Source: Calothrix sp. NIES-3974 (GTDB taxonomy: Bacteria; Cyanobacteriota; Cyanobacteriia; Cyanobacteriales; Nostocaceae). Taken from it: a stretch of DNA of 64,000 nucleotides. Both the position numbers and the translations under genes were made by a program. Of the stretch, positions 37,341-44,647 are shown piece after piece. Where the stretch lies: NCBI RefSeq assembly GCF_002368395.1, contig NZ_AP018254.1:1364001-1428000 (forward strand). Direction: 5' to 3'. How positions within the stretch are numbered: position 1 is the stretch's first letter; each line of letters begins with the position of its first letter. A model generated the notes under the pieces. It had not been told where the DNA came from. It saw nothing but the letters and a program-made list of their open reading frames with translations, and searched no databases.

Positions 37341-38807
37341 ATGATTCCTCAACACTACTTAACTTGGAGGTTATCCTTGTTACAATATAATTTGCCGCAT
37401 AGTGGTCAGGATGTCGCGAATTCGAGTATTCTGATTGATGCAAATGACCGAAAACTTCAGGAAGTTGTTTTCAAACTGGGTTTTGCCATCTCTATCGGAA
37501 CCGTGGGTGTTTTACTTTCAGGACAAACTCAACCAGTGTTTGCCGTGGAACCAGTCGAAACCAACTTAGTCGGTGAAGGGAGTTCTGAAGATTTTGTGAT
37601 TGATCAGGGTGAGCAAATTAGCAGCGCAATTCTGCGACAAAAGGTTAATCGACAAGACTCAATAGGTGGTGTTGACGATTCTCTGAACAATCAGGGAAAT
37701 ATAGATACAGCGCAAGGAAAGGAAAATACAGTTAAGCTGCAATTACAACAAAAAACCGACCGTTTCAGAGCAGATTTAGCCCAATTAGGAAGCGAGCAAA
37801 TTGATTCAGTTTCAGATAATGTCAGGGGCGCAGCAAAACGATATAAAGTTAAACCAGGAGATACTTTAGCAAGCATTGCCCTCCGTCATCAAGTATCAAT
37901 TGCCGATATAGTTGCAGCCAACAAATTAATCAATCCTCACCAGTTGAAAATTTCCCAAGTATTAATAATTCCAGAACCAAAGTTAGTAGCAGCAGAAAAT
38001 TATTCTGGGGTAGGGGGAAACACACCCATCCCACCAGCGATCGCAGAAATACAGCCAACATCACAAAATCGGCAAACAGGTATAATCAGCCAAAATTCTG
38101 GACTTTCCATCCTCAACACGGAAATTGAATCCTTACGTCAGCAATACCGCACTCAACAATCTCACTATCAACAAACCGCTCCCATCAATATCAACTCCAA
38201 TCATTCTGTTCCCATAGCCGTACCCAGGTACAATCAAAATTCAGCCACTGTCGTTATTCCTGTTCCTGCACCCCTTACACAACCTTCCCATCGTCACCCA
38301 GCTACTACCCCCACACCAGTCGCTTCCGCAAATATACCTAAATTACCACCCTTAGCAGCAGTTGATCGCTATCTTCCCCAAGTTATCGACGAAAATGCTG
38401 CTCCACCAATAGCTCCAGGGACGACAAATACAGCCTATATTTGGCCTGCAACAGGAATATTAACTTCCGGTTATGGTATGCGTTGGGGGAGAATGCACAG
38501 AGGAATCGATATTGCCAATAAAATTGGTACACCCATCGTTGCAGCAGCAGCTGGTGTGGTAGAGTTTGAGGGGAAAAAACGTGGCTATGGCAACTTAATT
38601 GATATTCGCCACCTTGACGGTAGTTTAACTCGCTATGCCCACAACCACAGACATTTTGTCACAGTTGGTCAAAAAGTTCAGCAGGGAGAAATGATTGCCC
38701 ACATGGGTAATACTGGTTTTAGTAGTGGTTCCCATTTACATTTTGAAATTCATCCTGCTGGGAAAGGTGCTGTTAACCCTGTTGCCTATTTACCACCACG
38801 GGTTTGA
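37341..38807 (+). CDS. LysM - M23 family peptidoglycan endopeptidase
   Basis: A cell-envelope hydrolase of 488 residues. After a hydrophobic segment ending about residue 70 (FAISIGTVGVLLSGQTQPVFA) it has one LysM peptidoglycan-binding repeat (RYKVKPGDTLASIALRHQVS... QVLIIP), a low-complexity Pro/Gln-rich linker and a C-terminal M23 (LytM) domain. The zinc ligands are visible: HRGIDIA (His and Asp) and HLHFEIH (HxH), so it is likely active, not an EnvC/NlpD-like activator. It cuts peptide cross-links in the wall, with likely roles in growth or cell separation. I looked for a c-di-AMP riboswitch in the leader, because such leaders precede wall hydrolases in some cyanobacteria, and did not find one. 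Confidence 0.9.
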   Translation: MIPQHYLTWRLSLLQYNLPHSGQDVANSSILIDANDRKLQEVVFKLGFAISIGTVGVLLSGQTQPVFAVEPVETNLVGEGSSEDFVIDQGEQISSAILRQKVNRQDSIGGVDDSLNNQGNIDTAQGKENTVKLQLQQKTDRFRADLAQLGSEQIDSVSDNVRGAAKRYKVKPGDTLASIALRHQVSIADIVAANKLINPHQLKISQVLIIPEPKLVAAENYSGVGGNTPIPPAIAEIQPTSQNRQTGIISQNSGLSILNTEIESLRQQYRTQQSHYQQTAPININSNHSVPIAVPRYNQNSATVVIPVPAPLTQPSHRHPATTPTPVASANIPKLPPLAAVDRYLPQVIDENAAPPIAPGTTNTAYIWPATGILTSGYGMRWGRMHRGIDIANKIGTPIVAAAAGVVEFEGKKRGYGNLIDIRHLDGSLTRYAHNHRHFVTVGQKVQQGEMIAHMGNTGFSSGSHLHFEIHPAGKGAVNPVAYLPPRV

Positions 38808-38949
38808 TTATTAGTCATCGCGATCGCAGCTATTTTCCAATCCATATTTCCCAGACGGGGATAGGCTTTTCGCAAGTGTTGGTGTTCTAAAAAATGCTAG
38901 CCGATCGAAAGGAATAGTTGCGATCGCTCCTTAATACCAGCTAATACTT

Positions 38950-39411
38950 CTAAACCTCGCTTGCTAATCTTGGATCATCTTCTGGTGGATGCCAACCACC
39001 TTTTAACCAAAGCCGACGCGCTTTGATAATCGAACCCTCATTATGGCGCTCATCATTCAAATCGAGACGGTTGCAAGTTGCGCGTCCAGTTTCTGTAATC
39101 CCAATGATTTTTAGACCATCTGCTGACCAAATAAAATGCTCCGACCATTTTTGGGTACGGGGATTAAAAATAGGGATATTTTTCCCTGTTTTCGGGTCAA
39201 TACCAGTAGTAAAATTGTAGCGATAACTATTGCAGCGCTGACATGCCAAGGCTAAATTATCCGATTTATCCGAAGAATTGGGAAACGATTGGGGAATAAT
39301 GTGGTCGATTGCAAATAATGCCGAACTCGCTTCCTCCAAAGCGTGACAATACTCACACAGGTAATTTGCACGTTTCCCAACTAATTTTCTGGTTGCATCA
39401 TTAACCGTCAT
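38950..39411 (-). CDS. HNH endonuclease
   Basis: A 153-residue nuclease of the HNH/McrA type. Two zinc-binding CxxC pairs (Cys19/Cys22 in CEYC and Cys57/Cys60 in CQRC) frame the active-site block FAIDHIIPQSF (Asp36-His37), with Asn52 in SDNLALAC as the third HNH residue. The C-terminal third (WSEHFIWSADGLKIIGITETGRATCNRLDLND) is conserved in many cyanobacterial HNH proteins. Its ATG overlaps the stop of the upstream 79-codon gene by four bases (ATGA), so the two are translationally coupled. It may be a stand-alone nuclease, part of a defence or toxin pair, or an intron/homing relative without a host. Confidence 0.88.
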   Translation of the reverse strand: MTVNDATRKLVGKRANYLCEYCHALEEASSALFAIDHIIPQSFPNSSDKSDNLALACQRCNSYRYNFTTGIDPKTGKNIPIFNPRTQKWSEHFIWSADGLKIIGITETGRATCNRLDLNDERHNEGSIIKARRLWLKGGWHPPEDDPRLASEV

Positions 39412-39647
39412 GATTCGGCAATAATTTTGGCATTAAGTAAAGTAAAAATACGATCGAGTTCCAATATCCCCGTCAATTCGGCTTCTTCTTCCGATGTCAG
39501 CGTATCGAGTTTTTTCTTGTCATTAAGATCATCGAGCCGCGATTGTAGCTCTGGGGTAAATTTAAATAAATATAAGTCTCTAACTTTACTAATTTTGATG
39601 CCAGATTCTACCCAGGATGAGGGTTGAACCATCATTTGAGTAATCAT
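39408..39647 (-). CDS. small protein coupled to HNH nuclease, possible antitoxin-like partner
   Basis: A 79-residue acidic protein with no recognised family. The first 30 residues are beta-like (SGIKISKVRDLYLFKFTPEL), and the rest is predicted helical and highly charged (LQSRLDDLNDKKKLDTLTSEEEAELTGILELDRIFTLLNAKII). The stop overlaps the nuclease start (ATGA), which normally signals equal expression of interacting products. A nuclease inhibitor role is plausible by position only. The start is uncertain: ATG codons at residues 1, 5 and 6 have no clear ribosome site. Confidence 0.7.
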   Translation of the reverse strand: MITQMMVQPSSWVESGIKISKVRDLYLFKFTPELQSRLDDLNDKKKLDTLTSEEEAELTGILELDRIFTLLNAKIIAES

Positions 39648-40135
39648 AGTGGGTTATGGTACGGTGTATAGCCGTATTTTAGCAGTGAAAAATTGTGATA
39701 GTTACAAAATTGGGTGGATACATTCTCCTAACAATGAAATTATAAAATTATAGAAGTATAGAAGTGCGATCGCTGCATCCCCTGCTCCCGAAAGCTCAAC
39801 TTACCTGGATTTCTCACGAGTAAGTTGTAAACCTTGAGTAACGAATTCATTTTTCTTCTATACCCTACGGGTACGCGCAGCGTTGTCGTAGACTAGACGC
39901 TACGCGTCTACACTACTCCCGTACAGACGACCCGTCGGGTCGTCTGTACTCCCTACTCCCTGTGAGTTTTAGGGTTTTGTGAGAAATGCGGGCTTAGTGG
40001 ATCAACTCCAAAATAAAACGGTATAATTTCTTGTCTCACATTTTTATGCCCTGCCAAAATAGGTATTTTATCTGACCAAGATTAAATCAATATTAAATAT
40101 ATTGGGAATATTAAATGACTCTCAATAAATAAAAT
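39648..40135. other. 488-bp repeat-rich spacer
   Basis: No gene. Contains CGAGTAAGTTGTAAACC (39817), a GTAGACTAGACGCTACGCGTCTAC-like decayed palindrome (39888-39911), a perfect hairpin repeat (39921-39949) and GGGTTTTGTGAGAAA (39972), then the promoter side of the SH3 gene. Confidence 0.55.
39921..39949. repeat. perfect palindromic hairpin repeat, ACCCGTCGGGT centre
   Basis: GTACAGACG arm, centre ACCCGTCGGGT and reverse arm, 29 bp in total and perfectly symmetric apart from the middle base. It is flanked by CTCCC on both sides. An identical copy with the same flanks lies at 44579. Confidence 0.85.
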
Positions 40136-40450
40136 ATGCCTAAGAAATACTTTTTGATGACGCTAATGACTACTCTGGTTTTTGCATCTACTTTTAGCTT
40201 AAATAGTAGAGCAAATGCACAGAATATGATTTGTACCGTTACGGACCCAACTGGAACACCTCTCAATGTTCGCGATCGCCCCAATGGCAAAGTAATAAAT
40301 AGTCTCAGAAATGGCAGAGATGTAGATATTTTAGATATTAAATCTGACAATCGCGGTCGTCCTTGGGCAAGAGTTGCTGGATATCACAACAACAGGTATC
40401 GGGTCTGGGGATGGGTCATTCGGGAATTTATTAGCTGTTATGAAAGTTAA
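40136..40450 (+). CDS. secreted SH3b-domain protein
   Basis: A 104-residue exported protein. The signal peptide (FLMTLMTTLVFASTFSLNSRANA) ends before QNMICTV, and a single bacterial SH3 domain follows (PLNVRDRPNGKVINSLRNGRDVDILD... WGWVIREFI). Two Cys (in MICTV and FISCYES) bracket the domain and probably form a disulphide in the periplasm. SH3b domains often bind cell-wall peptides. It stands alone, convergent with the thioesterase gene. Confidence 0.82.
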   Translation: MPKKYFLMTLMTTLVFASTFSLNSRANAQNMICTVTDPTGTPLNVRDRPNGKVINSLRNGRDVDILDIKSDNRGRPWARVAGYHNNRYRVWGWVIREFISCYES

Positions 40451-40479
40451 ATGATACGAACATGAATTTAACTTCTATC

Positions 40480-40926
40480 CTACATAATTCTACGTGATTT
40501 ATCCCGCTCAAAATTTTCTCGTCCTCGCCGGAAATTTTCTAACCAATTTAAGATGATTTCCGGTAATTCCTGTTTTGTGCGGGTGGCAATATCAATACAA
40601 ACATGGCGAGTGAGAGCTTTACTAACCACCATATCCCCCACTAATATTTCATAACTAATTTCAAATTTATCTCGACCTAATTGTTGCGGTATCATTTTAA
40701 TTAATAAATCATCGCCGCAATACATGGGACGAAAAAAATCGACATTAGCGTGAAGAATCGGAAAAGCAAGGGGGGAATTACCAAAAAATTCCCGTAGTTG
40801 AATTTGATTTGCTTGCAAGGATGCTTCGTAGGCTTCATGGCAAATACTTAAGACATTAGCAAAATAAACTACTCCCGCAGCATCAGTATCGGAAAAGTGG
40901 ACTGTTCGATGGTGTGTAAAAGGCAT
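40480..40926 (-). CDS. 1,4-dihydroxy-2-naphthoyl-CoA hydrolase (hotdog thioesterase)
   Basis: A 4-hydroxybenzoyl-CoA-thioesterase-type hotdog enzyme of 148 residues. [26 protein letters not shown] carries the catalytic Asp (Asp13 or 15) and the helix that follows, and [18 protein letters not shown] forms the dimer core. The sequence fits the cyanobacterial DHNA-CoA thioesterase (slr0204 type) of phylloquinone (vitamin K1) synthesis, which provides the photosystem I quinone. No other men genes are adjacent. It lies downstream of the HopA1-family gene on the same strand but is separated by 172 bp with two repeats, so co-transcription is possible, not certain. Confidence 0.82.
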   Translation of the reverse strand: MPFTHHRTVHFSDTDAAGVVYFANVLSICHEAYEASLQANQIQLREFFGNSPLAFPILHANVDFFRPMYCGDDLLIKMIPQQLGRDKFEISYEILVGDMVVSKALTRHVCIDIATRTKQELPEIILNWLENFRRGRENFERDKSRRIM

Positions 40927-40969
40927 TTGTTTGTAGGTAGGGAAGGGAGAGCAAGATTAATTGACAACT

Positions 40970-41100
40970 GAATACAAATATAAATTGAAAATTGGACGTT
41001 GCGTAGAGACGTAGCATTGCTACGTCTAAAAGGTATTGCTGAATGCGAATATGAATTGAACATTTGACGTTGCGTAGAGACGTAGCATTGCTATATCTCT
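40970..41100. repeat. two 58-bp direct repeats, each ending in a hairpin
   Basis: Copies at 40970-41027 and 41041-41098 share a leader of the type ATGAATTGAA-x-TTTGACGTTGC followed by the palindrome arm GTAGAGACG with centre TAGCATTGCTA. A third copy is inverted at 52423-52483. The shared non-palindromic leader shows that this repeat is longer than its hairpin. Confidence 0.8.
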
Positions 41101-42184
41101 AATTTGTGAGGGTTGGATAAATATCCTCGGAACCGGGATTGAGGTAAGGCTTTTGTAAATCAATTTGTTGCTGGGCAAAATGTTTATTGATACATTCGAT
41201 ACGTTCCAATTCTGAATCTTGTCCATTTTCCCAGGTTTCAATTAAGGCGTTGGTAATAATTTGACAACGATTACTACCGTATCCTTCCTGGGGATAAAAT
41301 TTTTGTTGAGGTTCTTCCGCAAATCCAATTCCTGGAGCTAGATATTTGGTCAAAATTGGTATTTCTGGGTGAAAATAGTCTTGGGAATAAATTTGGCTCA
41401 GAATCTGATGAATCTTACCATAATCCTTTAAGTTAAAAATCAGAATACCTGCATCATAACGGGTAAATGCTTGGGAATGACACAGCATTTGCAAAGTAAA
41501 ATAAATTTCTGCGTGATTAAGTTTATGGGTAAGTGCATCAATTAGGACTACACCTCCGGTTGCGCTACAGTTCAGATAAATTCTTCCCAGTTGGGGATGA
41601 TTGCGATCGCTTGGTTCGATTTTGCCGATATTACTAATGGCTATATAGTAACCATTATGCAATCGGTTTTTGGGCATTTTAATCGCAATATAATCCCCCG
41701 GACGGGGTGTTCTGGGACTATCCCAATGGACTCCTCTGGTTGCGTACATGGTTAGTCCAGCTTTAGTGACGGCTAAACTACCATCCGGTTCTCGTCGCAG
41801 TACTTCCCAATCTGGTTCTAGATATCCGCTTCCGTGGTTATGACTGTGCAGTTTTTTGTAAAAGTCTATTTCTACCCCCCAGGGTGAATCGTTTTCCAAG
41901 TTGTGGTGGAGTAGATAACCTTGGTATTGACTATCAAGATTGTGGGTGTTTTTAATAATTTCTACTAAAGCTGCACTATAGTATGTACCATAAATAAAAT
42001 TTCTGAGAATAACATTTAAATATTTACGCTGTAACTCACCGGGATTTTCTGTAAAGCGATGTACGGCTTCGGCTGTGATGGTAAAATGATACAGGGGATG
42101 TTGAATACCCATGTTTTTATCAATACGAATATCACGGGCGATCGCACTAATGACATCGCCGGAGGGAACTACATTATTCAACAT
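41099..42184 (-). CDS. HopA1-family protein (LanY-like)
   Basis: A 361-residue soluble protein that resembles the T3SS effector HopA1 family: DYLLHH-type N-terminal helices (RKYLNVILRNFIYGTYYSAALVEI), then WEVLRREPDGSLAVTKAGLTMYA with the following RPGDYIAIKMPKNRLHNGYYIAISNIG, and GRIYLNCSATGGVVLIDALTHKLN with FTLQMLCHSQAFTRYDAGILIFN. HopA1 is a plant-pathogen effector, but in actinobacteria a HopA1-domain protein (LanY) works with a phosphotransferase-like kinase (LanK) in class V lanthipeptide synthesis, where the pair phosphorylates and eliminates Ser/Thr. Here the kinase gene is the neighbour upstream on the same strand. The cyanobacterial pair has no assigned function. Confidence is for the family, not the function. 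Confidence 0.75.
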   Translation of the reverse strand: MLNNVVPSGDVISAIARDIRIDKNMGIQHPLYHFTITAEAVHRFTENPGELQRKYLNVILRNFIYGTYYSAALVEIIKNTHNLDSQYQGYLLHHNLENDSPWGVEIDFYKKLHSHNHGSGYLEPDWEVLRREPDGSLAVTKAGLTMYATRGVHWDSPRTPRPGDYIAIKMPKNRLHNGYYIAISNIGKIEPSDRNHPQLGRIYLNCSATGGVVLIDALTHKLNHAEIYFTLQMLCHSQAFTRYDAGILIFNLKDYGKIHQILSQIYSQDYFHPEIPILTKYLAPGIGFAEEPQQKFYPQEGYGSNRCQIITNALIETWENGQDSELERIECINKHFAQQQIDLQKPYLNPGSEDIYPTLTN

Positions 42185-42542
42185 AATTAAAGGTTAATAT
42201 AAAAGGGTTTGCCTAATTCGGCAATTGGTGAATAATGAAAAATTTAAAAATAATCTCTGGGCATATAATTAAAGAATACAGGATACATAATTCCGGATTG
42301 ATAAAGCTTTTATAAAATAGTTCCCTTGGAATGTGAGATTACGTAAGAGACGACCCACCGGGTAAAGGAAGACCCACCGGGTAAAAGACGACCCACCGGG
42401 TCGTCTGTACTGGGGAGTATGGGGAGAATTAACCCATTACTCAAGGCTGATCCCGCAATCACTCAAAATGCAGTTTGCGCTGACAAAGAGTAATCCATAA
42501 TCCAAAATGCGAACAGTTTCAGTCCCTGTCAACGGACTAGAA
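42185..42542. other. 358-bp spacer inside the kinase-HopA1 locus
   Basis: No gene or convincing precursor peptide: the longest minus-strand frames starting with ATG have 11-14 codons. It holds a triple array of GACCCACCGGGT units at 42347-42410. Confidence 0.5.
42347..42410. repeat. triple hairpin-repeat array, ACCCACCGGGT centre
   Basis: Three tandem units of GACCCACCGGGTAAA-type, the last completed by the reverse arm TCGTCTGTAC. The unit length is about 20 bp. This is the most expanded copy of the hairpin family in the window. Confidence 0.8.
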
Positions 42543-43778
42543 TTAACAACCGCGTAATCTGGTTTTTGAGTAATAAATTGGTAGCAGGTTTTGTTTGTTC
42601 TCCATTTTGGGTACGGGATGCAATTTCGTCGTGGGAGCAATGATTTCAGCTTCGGAAATTCCAAAGACTGTTTGCACAGATTTTTGGGGTATGGTGATGA
42701 GGTTTTTAGCAACTTCTAAAGTGGCAATTCCCACCCGATTAAAGGTTTTTTGAGACAGAATTGCGGCTTGTTGCTGACGAATTAATACCAACCCAGCAAA
42801 TTGGACCACCCGGACAATAAAATCACGTCGGTATTCTAAAATCCGTGGGAATGAGGTAATGTAACTACGCACTAAAGCTAGTAAATAAGGATACAAAGAT
42901 TGAAGGGGAACCATCGCCAACTGTAGAGATTCTTCTAATCTGAGGGATGTATCAACAACAATACTGCCTAACCAAATACGTAGATGTTCGGCGATTAAAG
43001 TTCCCACATCATAAATCGGGTCTCCCCATCCACAAGCTTCCCAGTCAATGAAGCGTACCAGTTTACTCTCAACATCGCAGTTACCCGAACGGAGGAGAAT
43101 ATTTTCTAACTTCAGGTCATTATGGGTGACACAACAGGGTTTCCACTCATAGGCTAAATCCGCGATCGCAGATTCTAAGGTTTCGTGACGCTGATATAGT
43201 TTGTAGAATTGAAATGCTGCTTGGGGTACATTACCAAACATATCCGGTGCAAGCACTTCTATCCCCTGAGCAGGATTGTAGGATTGGTAGCGAATCATCC
43301 CTTGCGGTGCTGTTGCTAACATCGTCCGGTATTCACGACGGTTAAAGGTCGCTCGATGTAAAGCTGCTAAACTACTACCGATTTCTGTGGCAATCCGTTG
43401 ATGAACTACACCACCTTGACGATAAAACTGTCCTAACTCTTGATACTGGGGGAAATACTCCCGCACTAAAATTGCATTCGCGCCATCATAATGAATTACC
43501 GATGACGCGATCGCTGGATTATTCCCTAAGACTGGAAACTTACACAGTAACTCGTGAAACAACCACTCATTAAATAATTCGTGGGGCGCATTGTCAAATT
43601 GAGCCGATTCTTCCTGTTTCACGAGCAGTGTACGATTTCCAGACAAATTGACCCGAAAATTTCGATTCTTACTACTCTGAGGCAATTCAGAATCTGCCGA
43701 TGCGCCATCTTCCGAGCTACACAGCCCTGCCTCTTGCAGGTACTGAATAACATTATGCGAAGATAGTGATGATAACAT
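42543..43778 (-). CDS. APH-type phosphotransferase / kinase (LanK-like)
   Basis: A 411-residue kinase of the aminoglycoside-phosphotransferase fold. Lys54 (LLVKQEE) is the ATP-binding Lys. The catalytic loop is THNDLKLENIL (His219, Asp221, Asn226), and the metal-binding Asp245 lies in VRFIDWEACGWGDPIYDVGTL. All catalytic residues are present, so it should phosphorylate a substrate. The APH fold covers antibiotic, choline, homoserine and peptide kinases; resistance is not implied. Because a HopA1-family gene lies next downstream, a peptide-modifying role like that of class V LanK is the leading hypothesis. The C-terminal 60 residues are less conserved and extend beyond the kinase core. The small upstream ORF ends three bases before its ATG. 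Confidence 0.82.
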   Translation of the reverse strand: MLSSLSSHNVIQYLQEAGLCSSEDGASADSELPQSSKNRNFRVNLSGNRTLLVKQEESAQFDNAPHELFNEWLFHELLCKFPVLGNNPAIASSVIHYDGANAILVREYFPQYQELGQFYRQGGVVHQRIATEIGSSLAALHRATFNRREYRTMLATAPQGMIRYQSYNPAQGIEVLAPDMFGNVPQAAFQFYKLYQRHETLESAIADLAYEWKPCCVTHNDLKLENILLRSGNCDVESKLVRFIDWEACGWGDPIYDVGTLIAEHLRIWLGSIVVDTSLRLEESLQLAMVPLQSLYPYLLALVRSYITSFPRILEYRRDFIVRVVQFAGLVLIRQQQAAILSQKTFNRVGIATLEVAKNLITIPQKSVQTVFGISEAEIIAPTTKLHPVPKMENKQNLLPIYYSKTRLRGC

Positions 43779-43781
43779 TTA

Positions 43782-43966
43782 CTATTTTCCTAGTTCCTTG
43801 AATTGCTGCAAAAATTTACTTATACCTAACCGTTGGCAAAACTCAGCAAAATCTGGTAGATAGTCTTTTTCGGTATGAATACTGTCAGTATCAGCATGAC
43901 CTGTTGTTTTTGTGCTACTTCCTACTATTATCCGATTTCCCCGATAAAAAACTGCCAATTTGGCAT
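43782..43966 (-). CDS. small ORF upstream of the kinase, apparent one-base frameshift
   Basis: This ORF is shorter than 60 codons in any one frame. An ATG at 43966 (MPNWQFF) is preceded by AAAGGG at a good distance but ends after 12 codons. A second frame continues from the run of six T just after it to a stop at 43782: residues such as YRGNRIIVGSSTKTTG, HADTDSIHTEKDYLPDF and AEFCQRLGISKFLQQF follow. One extra T in the T6 run would join them into a 61-residue protein. Alternatively translation could begin at a TTG at 43958 (58 residues). The stop lies three bases before the kinase start, which suggests coupling. Function is unknown; it is rich in Ser/Thr with a single Cys and could be a substrate or a partner of the kinase. 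Confidence 0.5.
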
Positions 43967-44578
43967 TTTTCCCTTTACTTTTTCTTTAATTTATGCATGG
44001 ACAGACGATTAAATCTTTAAAAACCCATCATCTCCATCATCTATGGATACATATTTTCGCTGAGTGGCAACAAAGACATTCTCTCATATTCCGTACTGAT
44101 CGAGTTTGAATTTTTGATCTAGATTAATTCATCTTCTTTATATCCTAGCTACCAACATCTACAAAGTACACGAAATTATATTAGCTCTCCGGAATAGTTT
44201 GATCCTTTTTCTGTGGGGTATCCCTATTCACAGCCGCTAATAATAACACATACAAATTCAATACTCAATTTCCTTCTAGGTAAGGGATACAAATATTTAG
44301 TCCAGGAATAAAAATCATATCCAAGATTACCTTTGTCGGATTACGTATAGAAAATAGTATATATCGAAACAGCTTTTTACATTTAAGGAAAATTCCTCTC
44401 AACAAATCGCAAAATCCAGAATTTTTGCATCAATGTATCAGTAATTTAAGTTAGTATCATGAAAATTTTTCTCACTTCCAGAATCCGAATAAAATATTGT
44501 TGGGTTAGCTTTTCCACTCCACGGGAACAGCTATAGGTCAATAGGGTTCAGTAAAAGATATTTCTATTCCCTACTCCC
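43967..44578. other. spacer between kinase locus and DUF815 gene, no gene
   Basis: AT-rich, about 610 bases. Minus-strand ATG frames have at most 17 codons. A 45-codon plus-strand frame at 43875 lies antisense to the small ORF and has no ribosome site. No precursor-like leader was recognised. Confidence 0.5.
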
Positions 44579-44607
44579 GTACAGACGACCCGTCGGGTCG
44601 TCTGTAC
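44579..44607. repeat. perfect palindromic hairpin repeat, ACCCGTCGGGT centre
   Basis: Identical in sequence, including CTCCC flanks, to the copy at 39921. It lies about 40 bp upstream of the DUF815 gene start. Confidence 0.85.
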
Positions 44608-44647
44608 TCCCTACTTCCTTGATTTTTCTGAATACAGGAATGAGAAT

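Noticed and set aside
42347-42410. Short spaced repeats as a CRISPR array
   Set aside because: Three palindromic units with almost no spacer and no cas genes; they belong to the dispersed hairpin family.
42437-42712. 91-codon minus-strand frame at the end of the kinase gene
   Set aside because: It overlaps the kinase C-terminus in another frame and has no independent support.
42543-43778. Antibiotic resistance gene (aminoglycoside phosphotransferase)
   Set aside because: The fold is shared by many kinases; the locus context (HopA1 partner) argues for another substrate and no resistance-specific feature is seen.
43875-44012. Cys/Ser/Thr-rich 45-codon plus-strand frame, looks like a lanthipeptide core
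   Set aside because: It lies antisense to the small ORF, lacks a ribosome site and is on the strand opposite to the kinase and HopA1 genes. The Cys content comes from AT-rich antisense codons.
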